A DNA stretch of 64,000 nt, taken from contig CM067068.1 in the NCBI GenBank assembly GCA_033980235.1, positions 37,475,869-37,539,868 of the forward strand, read 5' to 3'. The translations under genes and the position numbers were made by a program. Below, one piece after another: positions 61,991 through 64,000 of the stretch; positions within the stretch are counted from its first letter, which is position 1; each line of letters starts with the position of its first letter. This stretch comes from Diadema setosum (lineage: Eukaryota > Echinodermata > Echinoidea > Diadematoida > Diadematidae). Below the pieces are notes generated by a model, which was not told the DNA's origin, did no database searches, and saw nothing but the letters and a program-made list of their open reading frames with translations.

Positions 61991-62301
61991 ACATTAGTAA
62001 GGTTGTATGCTCAATGGATTGCCGGTCAGTAAACTGAATCAGAATCCAACTTTAATAAACGTACTTACCAGGTCTGCGGGGAGGGTAACCTGTAATGATC
62101 ACACAGAAAATATGGAGTGTAATTTAAGCTCACTACTTTTGACATGCTTATAATTAAGATCTTCTTCTTGTTGTTCTTTAAATCGTGTGTAACCGGACAA
62201 ATTTAGATTAAAAAAAAATCAAATTCCCAGTAGACCTCATTGAACTGGAAGACATGGATTTTCTCACTGACAGAATCAAAGTAATTCACATAGGGCCTAC
62301 T
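61991..62301. repeat. 311-bp duplication, copy 2
   Basis: Direct copy of 61280-61590. The 400 bp between the copies (61591-61990) is unrelated to the repeat. The unit has no TIRs, tail or TSD, so it is not an obvious transposon. Confidence 0.92.
62069..62089 (-). other. Putative 21-nt phase-1 microexon, copy 2
   Basis: Same structure inside the second copy of the 311-bp repeat. The single base difference changes the first residue (GYPPRRP versus DYPPRRP). Acceptor and donor are unchanged. Confidence 0.25.
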
Positions 62302-62544
62302 ATGTGAATTTTAATTTTGTAATTTTGAAAATTACAACTTAAAATGTTTGTTAATCCCCTTTCGTATGAGTCGCCTGCACCTAATTAATACTTTAAATCT
62401 GTGGTTTGAATTTATTTTGAAGATTATTATGACTCCCACTTTCTGGCACTAAATTGTACTTTTTTATTTTTGGGGGCTTGAAGCCCGCAGGTATACTCAC
62501 ACGTCTTTGATTCCAGGATTATATCTGTATCATATTTCTCCGTT

Positions 62545-62670
62545 GTTTGCTGCAAATATGTTTCTGTGTCAACGCCTTAGAGCTCCTTGATATAAACACT
62601 GCAAATATTTTTCTGTATATGCAAATATTTTTCTGTATCAACGCCTTAGAGCTCCTTGATATAAACACTG
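62545..62670. repeat. Imperfect tandem duplication, about 70-bp period
   Basis: TCAACGCCTTAGAGCTCCTTGATATAAACACTG occurs at about 62568-62600 and 62638-62670, each preceded by GCAAATATTTTTCTGTAT-like sequence, itself doubled before the second copy. Confidence 0.85.
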
Positions 62671-62954
62671 TATATATATTTTTTTTTCTTCTTCTTTCTT
62701 TCTTTCGAAACAATGATACAGTTATAGTAATTTTATCTATTTTGTAAAAAACATATCATTGTGTGTGTGCTCTATTTAAATACTGTACGTTATTTGGGGT
62801 TGAACCATGATATGGATGTGTCTGTGCGTGGTTGAAGGTGTGTGTATGTGGTTGAGTGTGTGCACGTGGATGAGTTAGTGTGCGGTACACGCGCGCGTGT
62901 ATTGTGTAGTTATTTGAGTTTGTCTGAAGAATAATATGAGGTATTCATCAATAT

Positions 62955-63092
62955 CATATGAGCTCCCTCGTGGAGACGTAATGAGCTCCTTTATGGAGAC
63001 AATATGAGCTCCCTCGTGGAGACTTTATGAGCTCCTTTGTGGAGACAATATGAGCTCCCTCGTGGAGACGATATGAGCTCCCTCGAGGAGAC
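62955..63092. repeat. About 23-bp minisatellite, six units
   Basis: The unit ATATGAGCTCCCTCGTGGAGACG repeats six times with TAA/TTT variants at the junction. Each unit holds a GAGCTC palindrome and a CTCC..GGAG mini-hairpin. Confidence 0.9.
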
Positions 63093-63315
63093 TTGGTATG
63101 CATTTAATATTCTTGTTTATATCTCTTTAAGATCTATAATGTTTGTTTTATGTTATAAGTGCTGTCTGGGGCAAATTATTTGTATAGGGCCCCATTTCTC
63201 TCTCTCTCTCTTCTTTCGATCTTTAAAATAACAACAACAACTTCATGAGACCTCAACCTTATATATGTGGCCAAATGAATTTCTAAATGCGTGTTATATA
63301 TTTTATAATAATCTT

Positions 63316-63342
63316 CAATTCAATTCAATTCAATTCAATAGT
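63316..63342 (-). repeat. TTCAA pentanucleotide repeat, possible minus-strand retroelement tail
   Basis: About five CAATT units, read on the minus strand as ATTGA repeats preceded by AATGTAAATAAATAAACT. That is the layout of a LINE/SINE 3' tail, with the body expected from 63345 rightward. No coding part is recognised in the remaining 650 bp. Confidence 0.4.
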
Positions 63343-64000
63343 TTATTTATTTACATTAAAAAACATGATTCAAAGCGATACAAGTTGTCAATTTGACTTT
63401 TTATGTGATAAGGATAGTTCGTCGAATACAATATAAATTATTGTATGCACGAATGATGTTAAAAAAAAAAATATTCGACTAATTTTCTTCAGATTCATGA
63501 TAATGATTTACAAAAGACATTGCAGGGAATCATGCAAGTTATGCTCGGTCTAGGGGAAGGCGCATTCCACTGTCTTTTGTTAATCATACCAGTACTTAAG
63601 CAATGATAGACAGATGACGTCACTGGCAGAATCTTGGACTGGAAGTTTTTTGTGTTCACATCCAAACAGTATGAAGAAAAACAATAGATAGAAAAAAAAA
63701 CTTTGACACATTTAGATATTCATTCGGCCAGAAAAGTGATGATCAATGTAATATATATGAGTCAATACAAGTCAACATGAATTTGCATTGCATAGTTCCT
63801 TTAAATCATCCGCTACGTCTCGAAAGCTTGGACATGTTGTGTGGTTTGCACCATCCGTAGCTCACTGACAAACGGAAGATACTGATATGACCAAAGCAAA
63901 TCTCACGATTGTTTTTACTGTGAAAGAAAAATTTCCCACAGTAGTGGGGGCTTGGTGAAACCAACAACAATGCATTTTATTGTTTGAATCACCATTGCTG

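Overview
The window is metazoan nuclear DNA: AT-rich, sparse coding sequence, GT-AG introns of kilobases, microsatellites, foldback MITEs, a tRNA-derived SINE and a 5'-truncated LINE. There are no operons, bacterial genes or CRISPR arrays. The repeat style and the one recognisable gene suggest a marine invertebrate deuterostome. An echinoderm is my best guess, inferred from memory of similar repeats and not proven here.

The gene: four exons on the minus strand (35641-35733, 23905-24021, 18537-18653, 14754-14888) each encode one complete six-cysteine EGF-like domain. All are flanked by consensus splice sites and all are symmetric phase 1-1, so they join without a frame break. Their order (short EGF, Ca-binding EGF, non-Ca EGF, Ca-binding EGF) and internal motifs match the N-terminal half of the nephronectin/EGFL6 family of basement-membrane integrin ligands. 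The signal peptide, the preceding Cys-rich exon, the last EGF, the linker and the MAM domain were not found. They may lie outside the window or be too diverged to see by eye.

Layout: 1-14.7 kb is non-coding downstream or intronic DNA with microsatellites and several MITEs. 14.7-35.7 kb holds the four exons and their introns (3.6, 5.3 and 11.6 kb). The introns contain foldback elements, a 1-kb TIR element and an unexplained coding-like ORF. 35.7-64 kb is repeat-rich and contains two copies of a 5-bp-TSD MITE family (one at 35.4 kb, 32 bp from an exon), an intact C-terminal fragment of a CR1/L2-type LINE reverse transcriptase, a cluster of four adjacent short elements at 58.6-59.6 kb, a recent 311-bp duplication at 61.3/62.0 kb and several minisatellites.

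Most interesting leads: (i) the nephronectin-like exon set; (ii) a 21-nt putative phase-1 microexon inside the recent duplication, which could belong to the same gene; (iii) short tandem repeats at the LINE 5' junction; (iv) three families of large foldback elements apparently sharing TTAA targets and TTTAAAGGG-like ends; (v) a degenerate cbEGF-like segment in an intron. I saw no clear evidence of a wholly new biological system.
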